The position numbers were made by a program, and so were the translations under genes. This document shows, in pieces, positions 36,149 to 44,044 of a DNA stretch of 64,000 bases. Position 1 is the stretch's first letter. The number at the start of each line of letters is the position of its first letter. The notes under the pieces were generated by a model, which had not been told where the DNA came from, did no database searches, and worked only from the letters and a program-made list of their open reading frames with translations. Origin of the DNA: Alphaproteobacteria bacterium. GTDB lineage: Bacteria > Pseudomonadota > Alphaproteobacteria > Rhodospirillales > Rhodospirillaceae. The DNA lies in NCBI GenBank assembly GCA_030835385.1, contig JAURPI010000017.1:1-64000 (forward strand), given 5' to 3'.

Positions 36149-36934
36149 ATGACACCAGAGAGTGGATACGTAGCAACACGTCACGGACAAATGCACTATC
36201 GCAAGACTGGTGGCGGTCCACCGCTCGTATTGCTACACGCCACCCCCAAGTCTTCGCGGTCTTTTATGCCACTCATGCAACAACTGGCCGCACATCATAC
36301 GGTTATCGCGCCCGATACACTTGGCTTTGGCAAATCAGACCCGTTGCCGCCACACTTAAAAATGGAAACTCTAGCCGAGGCCACAGCTGATTTGATTCTC
36401 GCCTTGCGGATCAATCCATCCCCGATTTTTGGTTTGCACACTGGAAATAAAATTGGTGCCGCCCTGTCAGCGGGATGGCCCGAACTGGTATCTCATTTCA
36501 TTCTGTGCGGCATGACGCACTCGATCATACTGAATCGCAGCACCAGAGAAGCCGCCATACAAACCTTAGTCGCCACGCCTTTCACTAAAAAAGACATTAC
36601 AGATGAAGAAAAAATGGACCGAGAGGAAGGCGCGAAGAGCATCGATCAAATATACAAAGCCAACTACGACTTAGATTTAGAATCCATTCTTCAGAAAATA
36701 GAAACCCCAACTTTGGTTCTGGAGCTCGCGACACCGGAAGAAGACCACTTAGGGCGACAAGCGGTCGCGGTAGCGGAGCATATTCCCGGCGCCACAGCAC
36801 ACACTTTTGAGGGCAGTGATCGCGACGCATTAGAACTTAGGACACCAGAGATTGCCAAAGTGATCGTTGATTTCACTAGTGATAAGATAACTTTGCCATC
36901 GACCCGATCAATGATACCGGAGAATCCCGGCTAG
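36149..36934 (+). CDS. Alpha/beta-hydrolase with Thr at the nucleophile position
   Basis: 261 residues with an alpha/beta-hydrolase core: PLVLLHATPKSS (oxyanion region), VIAPDTLGFGKSD, and an elbow GLHTG at 95-99 where a Ser, Cys or Asp is expected at position 98. Thr98 there is a notable deviation. The opening GYVATRHGQMHYRKTG is close to that of the hydrolase domain at 16429-18177 (GYAATRYGAMHY), which keeps Ser. Histidine near the C terminus (VAEHIPGATAHTFEGSDRDALE) is consistent with the fold. It may be an esterase, a C-C hydrolase or inactive. Confidence 0.75.
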   Translation: MTPESGYVATRHGQMHYRKTGGGPPLVLLHATPKSSRSFMPLMQQLAAHHTVIAPDTLGFGKSDPLPPHLKMETLAEATADLILALRINPSPIFGLHTGNKIGAALSAGWPELVSHFILCGMTHSIILNRSTREAAIQTLVATPFTKKDITDEEKMDREEGAKSIDQIYKANYDLDLESILQKIETPTLVLELATPEEDHLGRQAVAVAEHIPGATAHTFEGSDRDALELRTPEIAKVIVDFTSDKITLPSTRSMIPENPG

Positions 36935-36981
36935 AACGCCGCCTCAAGCGCGCCGGGGTGTGGAAAGACTAAGGAGACACT

Positions 36982-37668
36982 ATGAAGATAACCATCACCC
37001 TAGCTCTATCTCTGCTTGCTACAACCGTTGTTGCGAGTAGCCCTGCGTGGGCCCAAGCGGAAGAGGAAGATGAGCCTGATTTCGTTTTTTTCAGTTTGAT
37101 TGATGATAACGGACACGTGCCAGCGGACATCGTGGCAGAGCATTGCGCCAATTCGCCTCGTGCCCTGTCTGTTGAAACGCGAGACCTGGTTCACACGACG
37201 CCACACCAAAGAGTTTGGTTCAATGGTCGACAGATTACCAACGTTAACGCCAACCCGGGTGAATGGACGGGCGCTCTGTATAAACCGCTCTGCCCCGGCC
37301 TCTATAGTTTCAGCGTCGATTTCATGACCAGCGCGGAAGACGGCGCGACAGATGGTGAAGTCATTGTTCATCTTCACACGTGGCACCGCGGCGGGCGTGA
37401 CCGCCCGGGCGAACTCTCGGCTATGGCAGTTAAAGCGCCGGGACAAGACCGTGGCGTTGGCCATGCGAGTGTTATCGTTGAAATGGCCACGGGTGACGAA
37501 TTCAGCCTCTTTACTCTATCCCCTGGCGCCGAGAAACGCCGCTTTGAGCGTTTGCAACTGACAGCCTATCGGGTCAACCACATTGCCGACCTCGCGCGAT
37601 CTTTTAACAGCAAAGTATGGGACCAAGAACGCGCGGATTCTGATGCCGTCCCAGGAGCAATGCCATGA
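36982..37668 (+). CDS. Secreted protein of unknown function (228 aa)
   Basis: A clear Sec signal (MKITITLALSLLATTVVASSPAWA) is followed by an acidic segment (EEEDEPDF). The mature domain is beta-rich (FVFFSLIDDNGHVPADIV, FNGRQITNVNANPGEW, VIVHLHTWHRGGRDRPGELS) and contains two Cys that could form a disulfide. I do not recognise the family. The stop overlaps the start of the di-heme oxidoreductase gene, so the two are probably made together; it may be a partner or accessory protein of that enzyme. Confidence 0.65.
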   Translation: MKITITLALSLLATTVVASSPAWAQAEEEDEPDFVFFSLIDDNGHVPADIVAEHCANSPRALSVETRDLVHTTPHQRVWFNGRQITNVNANPGEWTGALYKPLCPGLYSFSVDFMTSAEDGATDGEVIVHLHTWHRGGRDRPGELSAMAVKAPGQDRGVGHASVIVEMATGDEFSLFTLSPGAEKRRFERLQLTAYRVNHIADLARSFNSKVWDQERADSDAVPGAMP

Positions 37669-39068
37669 AAGCCGTGACCTTAGCATTCGCGATGTGCGCC
37701 TTCGCACTCGGACAGGCAAATGCACTCGATACCTCCGTCCGGGACCGTTTGCTCGCCATGCCCATTACAACAGAACTTGGTGGCGACACCACCCGCCCCC
37801 TCGCAACGGCGGAGGCCTTTACTTTCATTTCGGCCAATGCGCCTTCAAAGGTCAAAGGTGGCTTTACCTTCGGCAATCAATTGTTCAACACGATTTGGCG
37901 TCCGGCGCCAGGACCACAACCAACCACAGACGGGCTAGGACCTATCTTTAACAAAGAAGCCTGCTCTGATTGCCACATAAACAATGGACGAGGTAAACCA
38001 CCACCCGAGGTGGGCGCCCCTATGGACTCAATGTTGGTTCGCCTTAGCGTGCCAGGCACCGACCAACATGGTGGGCCTGTAGGCGTGCCTGGGTATGGAG
38101 ATCAATTGCAGGACCGGGGTATCGAAGGCGTACCTGCCGAGGGCCGAGCTATTATTGAGTGGGAAGAAATCGCTGGAGCTTATGGGGACGGCACCTCCTA
38201 CAGCTTACGCAAACCATCGGTACGATTCGAAGACCTTGCCTACGGCCCCCTACCAGATGATGTCATGACGTCACCACGTGTCGCCAACCCAATGATCGGG
38301 CTTGGCCTCCTCGAAATGATTTCTGATAACACACTTAACGCTCTTGCTGACCCCGACGACATGGACATGGACGGTATTTCCGGGCGCGTGAACATCGTCT
38401 GGGATGCCCGCGATAGGAAAATGGCCACCGGAAAATTTGGCTGGAAGGCTAACGCGCCCAATCTCACCAACCAGAATTCTGGCGCTGCTTTGGGAGACAT
38501 GGGGATCACCACGCCGACCCGTCCAAATGATAACTGCGAAGCCGAACAGGAATTATGTGTCGCGGCCGCGAGCCATGATGGCGTCGAGATGAGCAAGGCC
38601 TTTTTAAATCAGATGAATGTCTACACGCAACGCCTCGCTGTACCCCGGCAACGCGGTGCAACCTTGCCAGAAGTTGTTAGGGGCCAGGCGCAATTTTATG
38701 ACGCTGGTTGCCAGTTTTGCCATATCCCCACCTTGGAGACAGGGGTGGACCCGAGAAGCGAAGATCTAGCAGAACAGACCATTCATCCCTTCACCGACCT
38801 ATTGCTACACGACATGGGAGAAGGTCTTTCGGATGGTCGACCTGACTTTCTCGCCACCGGGTCCGAATGGCGTACAGCGCCTCTGTGGGGCATCGGACTG
38901 ACGGAAAAAGTAACCACCCACGAACGCTATTTGCACGATGGTCGAGCCAGAGGACTAGAGGAGGCGATACTGTGGCACGGTGGCGAGGCCGAATCTGCTA
39001 AAGAATACTTTCGTCTCTTGCCAGCTGATGCCCGAGACGACTTGGTCGCTTTTTTAAAATCTTTGTGA
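37665..39068 (+). CDS. Di-heme oxidoreductase (DHOR / putative thiol oxidoreductase, peroxidase-like)
   Basis: 467 residues with a signal peptide (MKAVTLAFAMCAFALGQANA), heme-binding CSDCH (100-104) and CQFCH (349-353), and ADPDDMDMDGISGRVNIVWD with other family landmarks such as GKFGWKANAPNLTNQ and the C-terminal FRLLPADARDDLVAFLKSL. Such proteins transfer electrons in the periplasm; reactions differ among members, some being peroxidase-like and some of unknown activity. The start overlaps the preceding secreted protein's stop by 4 bases. Confidence 0.85.
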   Translation: MKAVTLAFAMCAFALGQANALDTSVRDRLLAMPITTELGGDTTRPLATAEAFTFISANAPSKVKGGFTFGNQLFNTIWRPAPGPQPTTDGLGPIFNKEACSDCHINNGRGKPPPEVGAPMDSMLVRLSVPGTDQHGGPVGVPGYGDQLQDRGIEGVPAEGRAIIEWEEIAGAYGDGTSYSLRKPSVRFEDLAYGPLPDDVMTSPRVANPMIGLGLLEMISDNTLNALADPDDMDMDGISGRVNIVWDARDRKMATGKFGWKANAPNLTNQNSGAALGDMGITTPTRPNDNCEAEQELCVAAASHDGVEMSKAFLNQMNVYTQRLAVPRQRGATLPEVVRGQAQFYDAGCQFCHIPTLETGVDPRSEDLAEQTIHPFTDLLLHDMGEGLSDGRPDFLATGSEWRTAPLWGIGLTEKVTTHERYLHDGRARGLEEAILWHGGEAESAKEYFRLLPADARDDLVAFLKSL

Positions 39069-39070
39069 GA

Positions 39071-39382
39071 TCAGCGGACGGTTACTTGATCACCCTCAGC
39101 GGAAACCTTTTTGAGAGCATTCGCTATTGTGTCCGGGCGTTCGTCGGCAATAGTCGACAGAAATGCAGCAATCAGTTTGATAGTCTCTGATTTTTGAGCC
39201 TCTGGTTTAAGCGCACCCTCCGCCGCCAAGGGTGCATTAAGCCACCGATATCGTTTGGCATCACAATTGGCCCCCGGGAGCATTATGATCCTTACGGCAC
39301 GACGGCGCCCTGCCGGTGGGGAAAACAGAATGACCCGGAAGGATTCATCATCTCTATCAATAAGGGTGTAGATGTCTGCCAC
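39071..39382 (-). pseudogene. Truncated alpha/beta-hydrolase-like remnant
   Basis: The first half (FRVILFSPPAGRRRAVRIIMLPGANCDAKRYRWLNAPLAAEG) looks like the N-terminal strand and oxyanion region of an alpha/beta-hydrolase. Position about 55 is followed directly by a lysine-rich C-terminal segment (KPEAQKSETIKLIAAFLSTIADERPDTIANALKK) that resembles the C-terminal helix of such proteins. The nucleophile elbow, Asp and His regions, some 150 or more residues, are absent, so an in-frame internal deletion is the simplest explanation. A genuine small protein cannot be excluded. Confidence 0.5.
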
Positions 39383-39394
39383 AAGCCTAATCGA

Positions 39395-40807
39395 TCAAAT
39401 GGTTGCAGCAGCGTCAATCTGTTTGGTTGCTTTTAGCTTTTCCTCTGTCAGATCATATCCGAGCAAGGAAAGTGCGCCGAGAAGTCCAGCTAGTGCCGGA
39501 AGCCCAGCTGCACAAATATAAACGGCTAGGATGGCACTGTCTGGCTGCTCCACGAAGCCGTCGCTGGACGAGATATATCCCATGGACGCCAAGACAATCC
39601 CAGTAACAGCAGGACCAAACGCAAAAGCGAACTTTTCAATCGTTGTATAGACTCCGGAGTAAACGCCCTCGCGGCGCAATCCGGTGATCCGCATGTCGTA
39701 TTCCATAGTGTCCGGCAACATCGCCTGCCCCATGAGCAGAGTTGCGCCACCTAAAAACCCGAGAGCAACGCCGCGCAGGATCGTCAGGGCGTATGCTTCT
39801 GTCGGGGAAGCCAGCAGCCAAGTTAAGTTGACCACCACGGTTAGCAACAACGCAGTTACAAAGATATTTCGTTTGCCATGGCTTTTACCCAACTTGAGCC
39901 ACAATCTCTGCGACACGATCATCGCTGTGTAGAATGCAGCCCAGTACCATCCGAAACTGGTGAGACTTGCACCCAATACTAACGGGAAGAAAAAGGCCTT
40001 TGCCGGGTTGCTGAGCGCTTGCCCTAAGAGCCCAAACATCTTCGCCATCATAAGCCAAAGGAACGGTCGGTTTTGTAACAATAACCGGACCTGCGCCCTG
40101 AAGCCGACTGGTGCAGACTCCACCTTATGTTTAAACGGTGCGTCTTTGGTGAAATAGAAACAGGCCAGAGAGGATATGAGAACCGCGCCCCCCATAATCC
40201 AGGCCATTGATTCAAATCCAGCCCGTCCACCGCCAAAGAAATCAATGATGATTGGTGCGGCAAAATATCCGACGTAACCAGCACCCGCTATTCCATATAC
40301 GCGGAAGCTCATCAGATATGACCGCTCGTGGTACCCCTCCGTCATTTCAGCAGGCATCGCTAGATACGGCACATTGAACACCGTGTAAGCGGTGGCATAG
40401 AGCAACAACATCGCCGTCATGTAAATTGCCGCGCCATTTGGCGTTGCAAAGTCAGGTACGTTAAACATCAGCACCATTGACGCCGCGAGCATAAACGCAC
40501 CAGCTAAAAGGTAGGGTCGACGCCGGCCCATCTTGCCGCCGGTCCGGTCAGAAATGACGCCCATAATCGGGTCCGTCACGCCGTCATAAATTTTAGAGAG
40601 ACCGAGCAGAAGTCCTGCTACTCCGGCGGAAATGGCCAGAAAATTAGTCATGAAGCTTAATGCGAACGTGCTAATCAGACCAAACATGACAGCCATGCCC
40701 AGGCTGCCAACGCCCCAGCCCATGCAGACTGTAAGCGGCAATGTGCGCTCAGGCTCGCCCTCGGACCCGCCGGTGGTTATGGCCGTTTCCGGCGTCGAAT
40801 CAGTCAT
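39395..40807 (-). CDS. MFS transporter, GPH (glycoside-pentoside-hexuronide:cation symporter) type
   Basis: 470 residues, 12 membrane segments. The pattern GLSKIYDGVTDPIMGVISDRTGGKMGRRRPYLLAGAF, with IYDGVTDP in loop 2-3 and GRRRP in the A-motif loop, marks the GPH family. Other members cotransport sugars with Na+ or H+, but related proteins in environmental bacteria also carry other compounds. It is transcribed left from a unit with the small coiled-coil protein (13-base gap) and the methyltransferase gene upstream. Confidence 0.85.
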   Translation of the reverse strand: MTDSTPETAITTGGSEGEPERTLPLTVCMGWGVGSLGMAVMFGLISTFALSFMTNFLAISAGVAGLLLGLSKIYDGVTDPIMGVISDRTGGKMGRRRPYLLAGAFMLAASMVLMFNVPDFATPNGAAIYMTAMLLLYATAYTVFNVPYLAMPAEMTEGYHERSYLMSFRVYGIAGAGYVGYFAAPIIIDFFGGGRAGFESMAWIMGGAVLISSLACFYFTKDAPFKHKVESAPVGFRAQVRLLLQNRPFLWLMMAKMFGLLGQALSNPAKAFFFPLVLGASLTSFGWYWAAFYTAMIVSQRLWLKLGKSHGKRNIFVTALLLTVVVNLTWLLASPTEAYALTILRGVALGFLGGATLLMGQAMLPDTMEYDMRITGLRREGVYSGVYTTIEKFAFAFGPAVTGIVLASMGYISSSDGFVEQPDSAILAVYICAAGLPALAGLLGALSLLGYDLTEEKLKATKQIDAAATI

Positions 40808-40819
40808 GGATACTGCTTT

Positions 40820-41116
40820 CTAGCGTTGGCCGCGCTCGACCAAAGACTCGACCGTAAATTCAACTTCCCACGGCGCCCCAGCAACACGCCGCACAAACCG
40901 GTCACGTTCTTCATCTAACTCGGCAGCAAATTCACCTTCAGGGGCGTAATCATCAATGGCCTTGCGATCAACGACCCCTTTTTCGTCCAGAAGCTTTTCT
41001 AGCACGGTGACGCGGTCTCTTAAAATCCATAGCTCAGACATCAACTCTGTGTTGATCCGCATCATCGCGTCCATATCTTCCGACCCCGTGATCGGATTTG
41101 GGGGAGGTTTGGTCAT
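40820..41116 (-). CDS. Small acidic protein with predicted coiled coil (98 aa)
   Basis: 98 residues without signal or membrane segment. The middle MDAMMRINTELMSELWILRDRVTVLEKLLDEKG has a clear heptad pattern, followed by a Glu/Asp-rich stretch and a basic tail. I do not recognise the family. It lies between the GPH transporter and the methyltransferase and is probably in the same transcript; it has the usual features of a bacterial coding gene such as a solid start and spacing. Confidence 0.55.
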   Translation of the reverse strand: MTKPPPNPITGSEDMDAMMRINTELMSELWILRDRVTVLEKLLDEKGVVDRKAIDDYAPEGEFAAELDEERDRFVRRVAGAPWEVEFTVESLVERGQR

Positions 41117-41143
41117 TGGAATCTCTCCGAATCGTAAATGGGC

Positions 41144-42313
41144 TTAGGCCGGTTTCGTACCAAGATTGATCCAAGGATAACCGTGTGATCCAAGACCAAA
41201 AGCCTTGGTATCTACAAATCCAACATCTTTGAGAACATCGACCCATTCCGTTGCACAGGTTTCTGAGAAGAACGGCTCGCCACGATTGTCCGTATCCCAG
41301 TCTAGTACAACAGCTTGAAACGGATGTACGGCTGCAAACGGCGGTGGGTCGTTGATAATAATATCACCGCCGGGCTTAAGGATGCGAAACGCCTCTTTGA
41401 TCGTCTCGACACACACACTTACAGGCATTTCGTGGAACAGAGCGTAACAAACAACAGCATCAACGCTTTCGTCAGGCTCTCCAGTATCCCGAGCATCACG
41501 CTGCTTAAAAGTGATTGGGATGCCCATAGCCCTTGCGGCATCGTGCCCTCCTTTTAGCAGTGCCGGCGACAGATCGCTGCCAACCAATTCTGCTTCGGGA
41601 TAGTTTTTGTGGCAGGCCGCTAGGGTTGTTGCACCGCCACACCCCATTTCATAAATACGATCGTAGTGATCCTTTGGGAGATGCTTAGTGACGTCAACAC
41701 GCTGATTGCGGATATCGTCACCGACTTCCACTGCCGCGTACCCACCCTTGCTGAATACATACGGACCGATACCCGCCATGAACATGGGGCCTGCAAGGTC
41801 GTAACCATCCCAACCACCTGGCTCAAGGTGCCACTCAACACCCTCGTAGTAATCTGGAATGGGAACACTTTCGTCCAATTCCAACGATCCACCACAGTCT
41901 TCCAGCGGTCGATTGACAAGCTTTTCCGCCTCAGCCCGTTTTTCTTCTATGGCCGGTATAGCGCGGACAAAATTTTCTTCCCCGACGTACCGTTGATAGA
42001 AGCGCTCATGTTTGTAAGCGACAGATTTTTCCGCAACTGCTTTCGCTTTAGCGATCCGGTCTGGCCATGGCTCATTTGAACCACCTCGCTCGTACTCTTC
42101 AACGATCGCTTTGCCCTGGGGATCAGCTTCAAACTCCGCTTTGGCGATACCGCGCACACGGCTCGACGCATACGGCTGTAACGACCCTAGAAATTGGAGC
42201 CCGGACCTGCCTCGTTGGGAAAGAGTGAGCATTGCTTTAGGCCTCCTGGAGATTTTGCGTTCTTCGAAACTAGGTACAATAATGGGCAAGGCAGACAGCG
42301 CGTTCAAGGCCAA
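41144..42313 (-). CDS. Class I SAM-dependent methyltransferase
   Basis: 389 residues. The N-terminal half (1-200) is unlike standard methyltransferases and rich in charged residues. The C-terminal half is a class I fold with motif I IYEMGCGGATTLAAC, the acidic residue after beta 2 in ELVGSDLSPALLKGG, motif FKQRDARDTGEPDESVDAVVCYALFHEMP and ILKPGGDIIINDPPPF. A methyl acceptor cannot be named. It heads a leftward transcription unit with the coiled-coil protein and GPH carrier. Confidence 0.82.
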   Translation of the reverse strand: MALNALSALPIIVPSFEERKISRRPKAMLTLSQRGRSGLQFLGSLQPYASSRVRGIAKAEFEADPQGKAIVEEYERGGSNEPWPDRIAKAKAVAEKSVAYKHERFYQRYVGEENFVRAIPAIEEKRAEAEKLVNRPLEDCGGSLELDESVPIPDYYEGVEWHLEPGGWDGYDLAGPMFMAGIGPYVFSKGGYAAVEVGDDIRNQRVDVTKHLPKDHYDRIYEMGCGGATTLAACHKNYPEAELVGSDLSPALLKGGHDAARAMGIPITFKQRDARDTGEPDESVDAVVCYALFHEMPVSVCVETIKEAFRILKPGGDIIINDPPPFAAVHPFQAVVLDWDTDNRGEPFFSETCATEWVDVLKDVGFVDTKAFGLGSHGYPWINLGTKPA

Positions 42314-42489
42314 CCCGGCCCCAGTGCTGATTTCGTTCCCTAGGTGATTAGTTCACCCCTTGGGCAAGTATTCAAGCCCGAATATCCTATGCGCGTAATG
42401 CATGAGACCTGAAAGCAATGCGTATGGTTCTAGTACCAGCGACAAACCTGCGTTAGCCTCACTGTCGAAATGGGAAGAGAGGAACACAC

Positions 42490-42906
42490 ATGGCTCAGCA
42501 TATCGCCCAAGTAGGTATTGCAGCGGCACTGGCCCTGGCAGTCAGCGCGTGTGGGGAACCCGAAGACGCGAGCTCGCTCGACGTTCAAATTGTTGATCGT
42601 GAAGATTTCACGTGCTCGGCCGAGTACGGATACGGATGCTGGTTCAAAGTGCGAATCGTTAACAACACGAAAATGGATTTCGCTAAACTTGAAGCGTTCA
42701 TAATGGATGACGATACCTTTCTATTTTCAATCAATGCTCAGCTGCCGGCCGACGGTGCTTCCATCCGAACTCACGATGTCCAACAGAACAAGCGATGTGG
42801 AGAGATTGGAAAAGAGGTCAAACTCAAGAAGAACTCATGTGCTATAGTTAGCATGTCCGAGCCGGAGCGCTTTGCCATTCTTCAACTCTCGCCACCGGAC
42901 GCTTAG
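42490..42906 (+). CDS. Small lipoprotein of unknown function
   Basis: 138 residues. The N-terminal signal ends at a lipobox ALAVSAC (Cys21), then GEPEDASSLDVQIVDRED. The mature part has four further Cys that could pair, and a beta-sandwich-like pattern (WFKVRIVNNTKMDFAKLEAFIMDDDTFLFSINAQLP) similar to extracellular FxLYD-type or DUF domains, though no family can be confirmed. It stands 57 bases before an EmrA-type gene and may belong to that unit. Confidence 0.65.
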   Translation: MAQHIAQVGIAAALALAVSACGEPEDASSLDVQIVDREDFTCSAEYGYGCWFKVRIVNNTKMDFAKLEAFIMDDDTFLFSINAQLPADGASIRTHDVQQNKRCGEIGKEVKLKKNSCAIVSMSEPERFAILQLSPPDA

Positions 42907-42963
42907 ATAGAATACAAAACCCGAACCGACCACTCAAATTGGAAAGTTCGGTTGGACTCCCGT

Positions 42964-44043
42964 ATGATAAAGAACCCAAGATCACTCGCCATCACCGCCC
43001 TTGGCACTGTCGTGCTTGGGCTCATGGCGTATTGGGTTCTCAACTGGTGGGTTGTCGGCCGCCATACTGAGAACACAAACAATGCCTACATACGCACAGA
43101 TATCACCACAGTCAGCGCCCGGGTTGAAGGACAAATCGATGACGTTCTCGTCAAGGACAACCAGCGTGTTGAGAAGGGCGACCTTTTGGTCCGTATTCAG
43201 CAAGAAGCGTTTCGAGCCCGCCTTGCTCAGGGGCTCGCTGATTTAGAAAAGGCCGAAGCCACGGTCAACGCTATTGAAGGTAAACTTATCCTACAAGACA
43301 GCCTCATCGTGGAAGCACAGGCCGACCTTGACGCCGTACTGGCGGACCATGCATTGGCAAAGGGAGAATTGAAGCGCGCAAAAGGGTTGGTGGCCGATAA
43401 CGTCACTTCTGCCCAACGGTTCGAGACTGCCGTCGCCGAGGAATTGAGGGCGCGTGCAAACGTCGCAGGCGCAAGAGCTCATCTCTCAGCAGCGCGAACA
43501 GAAAAAGATATACTTGAAATGGAGCGCAAAGCTCTTTCGGCAGAAGCTGGTGAGAAAGCTGCTGCGCTCGATCTTCTAAAAATTGACCTAACTTACACAG
43601 AGGTCCGGGCGCCGGTGGACGGTGTTGTCGGAAATCGATCAGTCCGGACCGGACAATACGTTCGGCCTGGCATGCATTTGATGGCATTGGTGCCAACTGA
43701 CACGCCTTGGGTCGTTGCAAACTTCAAAGAAACCCAACTCACACGAATGCAACCAGGTCAAACTGCAGAAATTACAGTTGATACCTATCCGGATGTCATT
43801 CTTACCGGCCAGATCGAGAGTTTGTCGCCAGCGAGCGGTGCTGAATTCAGTTTGCTGCCGCCAGAAAACGCGACAGGGAATTTCTCTAAGATTGTCCAAC
43901 GTGTTCCAATCAAAATCACTCTTCCTAATGAGCACGCGCTTAAGGGGCTACTCAGACCAGGCATGTCTGTCATCGTGAACGTCGACACGCGGATGGACGG
44001 ACGTACTATCGGATCTGGCGCCCTCGCTTCCGACTCCCCGTAG
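42964..44043 (+). CDS. emrA: HlyD/EmrA-type membrane fusion protein
   Basis: About 359 residues. One N-terminal membrane helix, then the lipoyl half-motif with DDVLVKDNQRVEKGDLLVRI, a coiled-coil hairpin and DLTYTEVRAPVDGVVGNRSVRTGQYVRPGM, followed by TPWVVANFKETQLTRMQPGQ. It is the periplasmic adaptor for the EmrB-type carrier that follows with a 1-base gap. I prefer the ATG at 42964 to the upstream TTG at 42952. No TolC-like gene is adjacent. The system would export toxic or amphipathic compounds. Confidence 0.87.
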   Translation: MIKNPRSLAITALGTVVLGLMAYWVLNWWVVGRHTENTNNAYIRTDITTVSARVEGQIDDVLVKDNQRVEKGDLLVRIQQEAFRARLAQGLADLEKAEATVNAIEGKLILQDSLIVEAQADLDAVLADHALAKGELKRAKGLVADNVTSAQRFETAVAEELRARANVAGARAHLSAARTEKDILEMERKALSAEAGEKAAALDLLKIDLTYTEVRAPVDGVVGNRSVRTGQYVRPGMHLMALVPTDTPWVVANFKETQLTRMQPGQTAEITVDTYPDVILTGQIESLSPASGAEFSLLPPENATGNFSKIVQRVPIKITLPNEHALKGLLRPGMSVIVNVDTRMDGRTIGSGALASDSP

Positions 44044-44044
44044 C

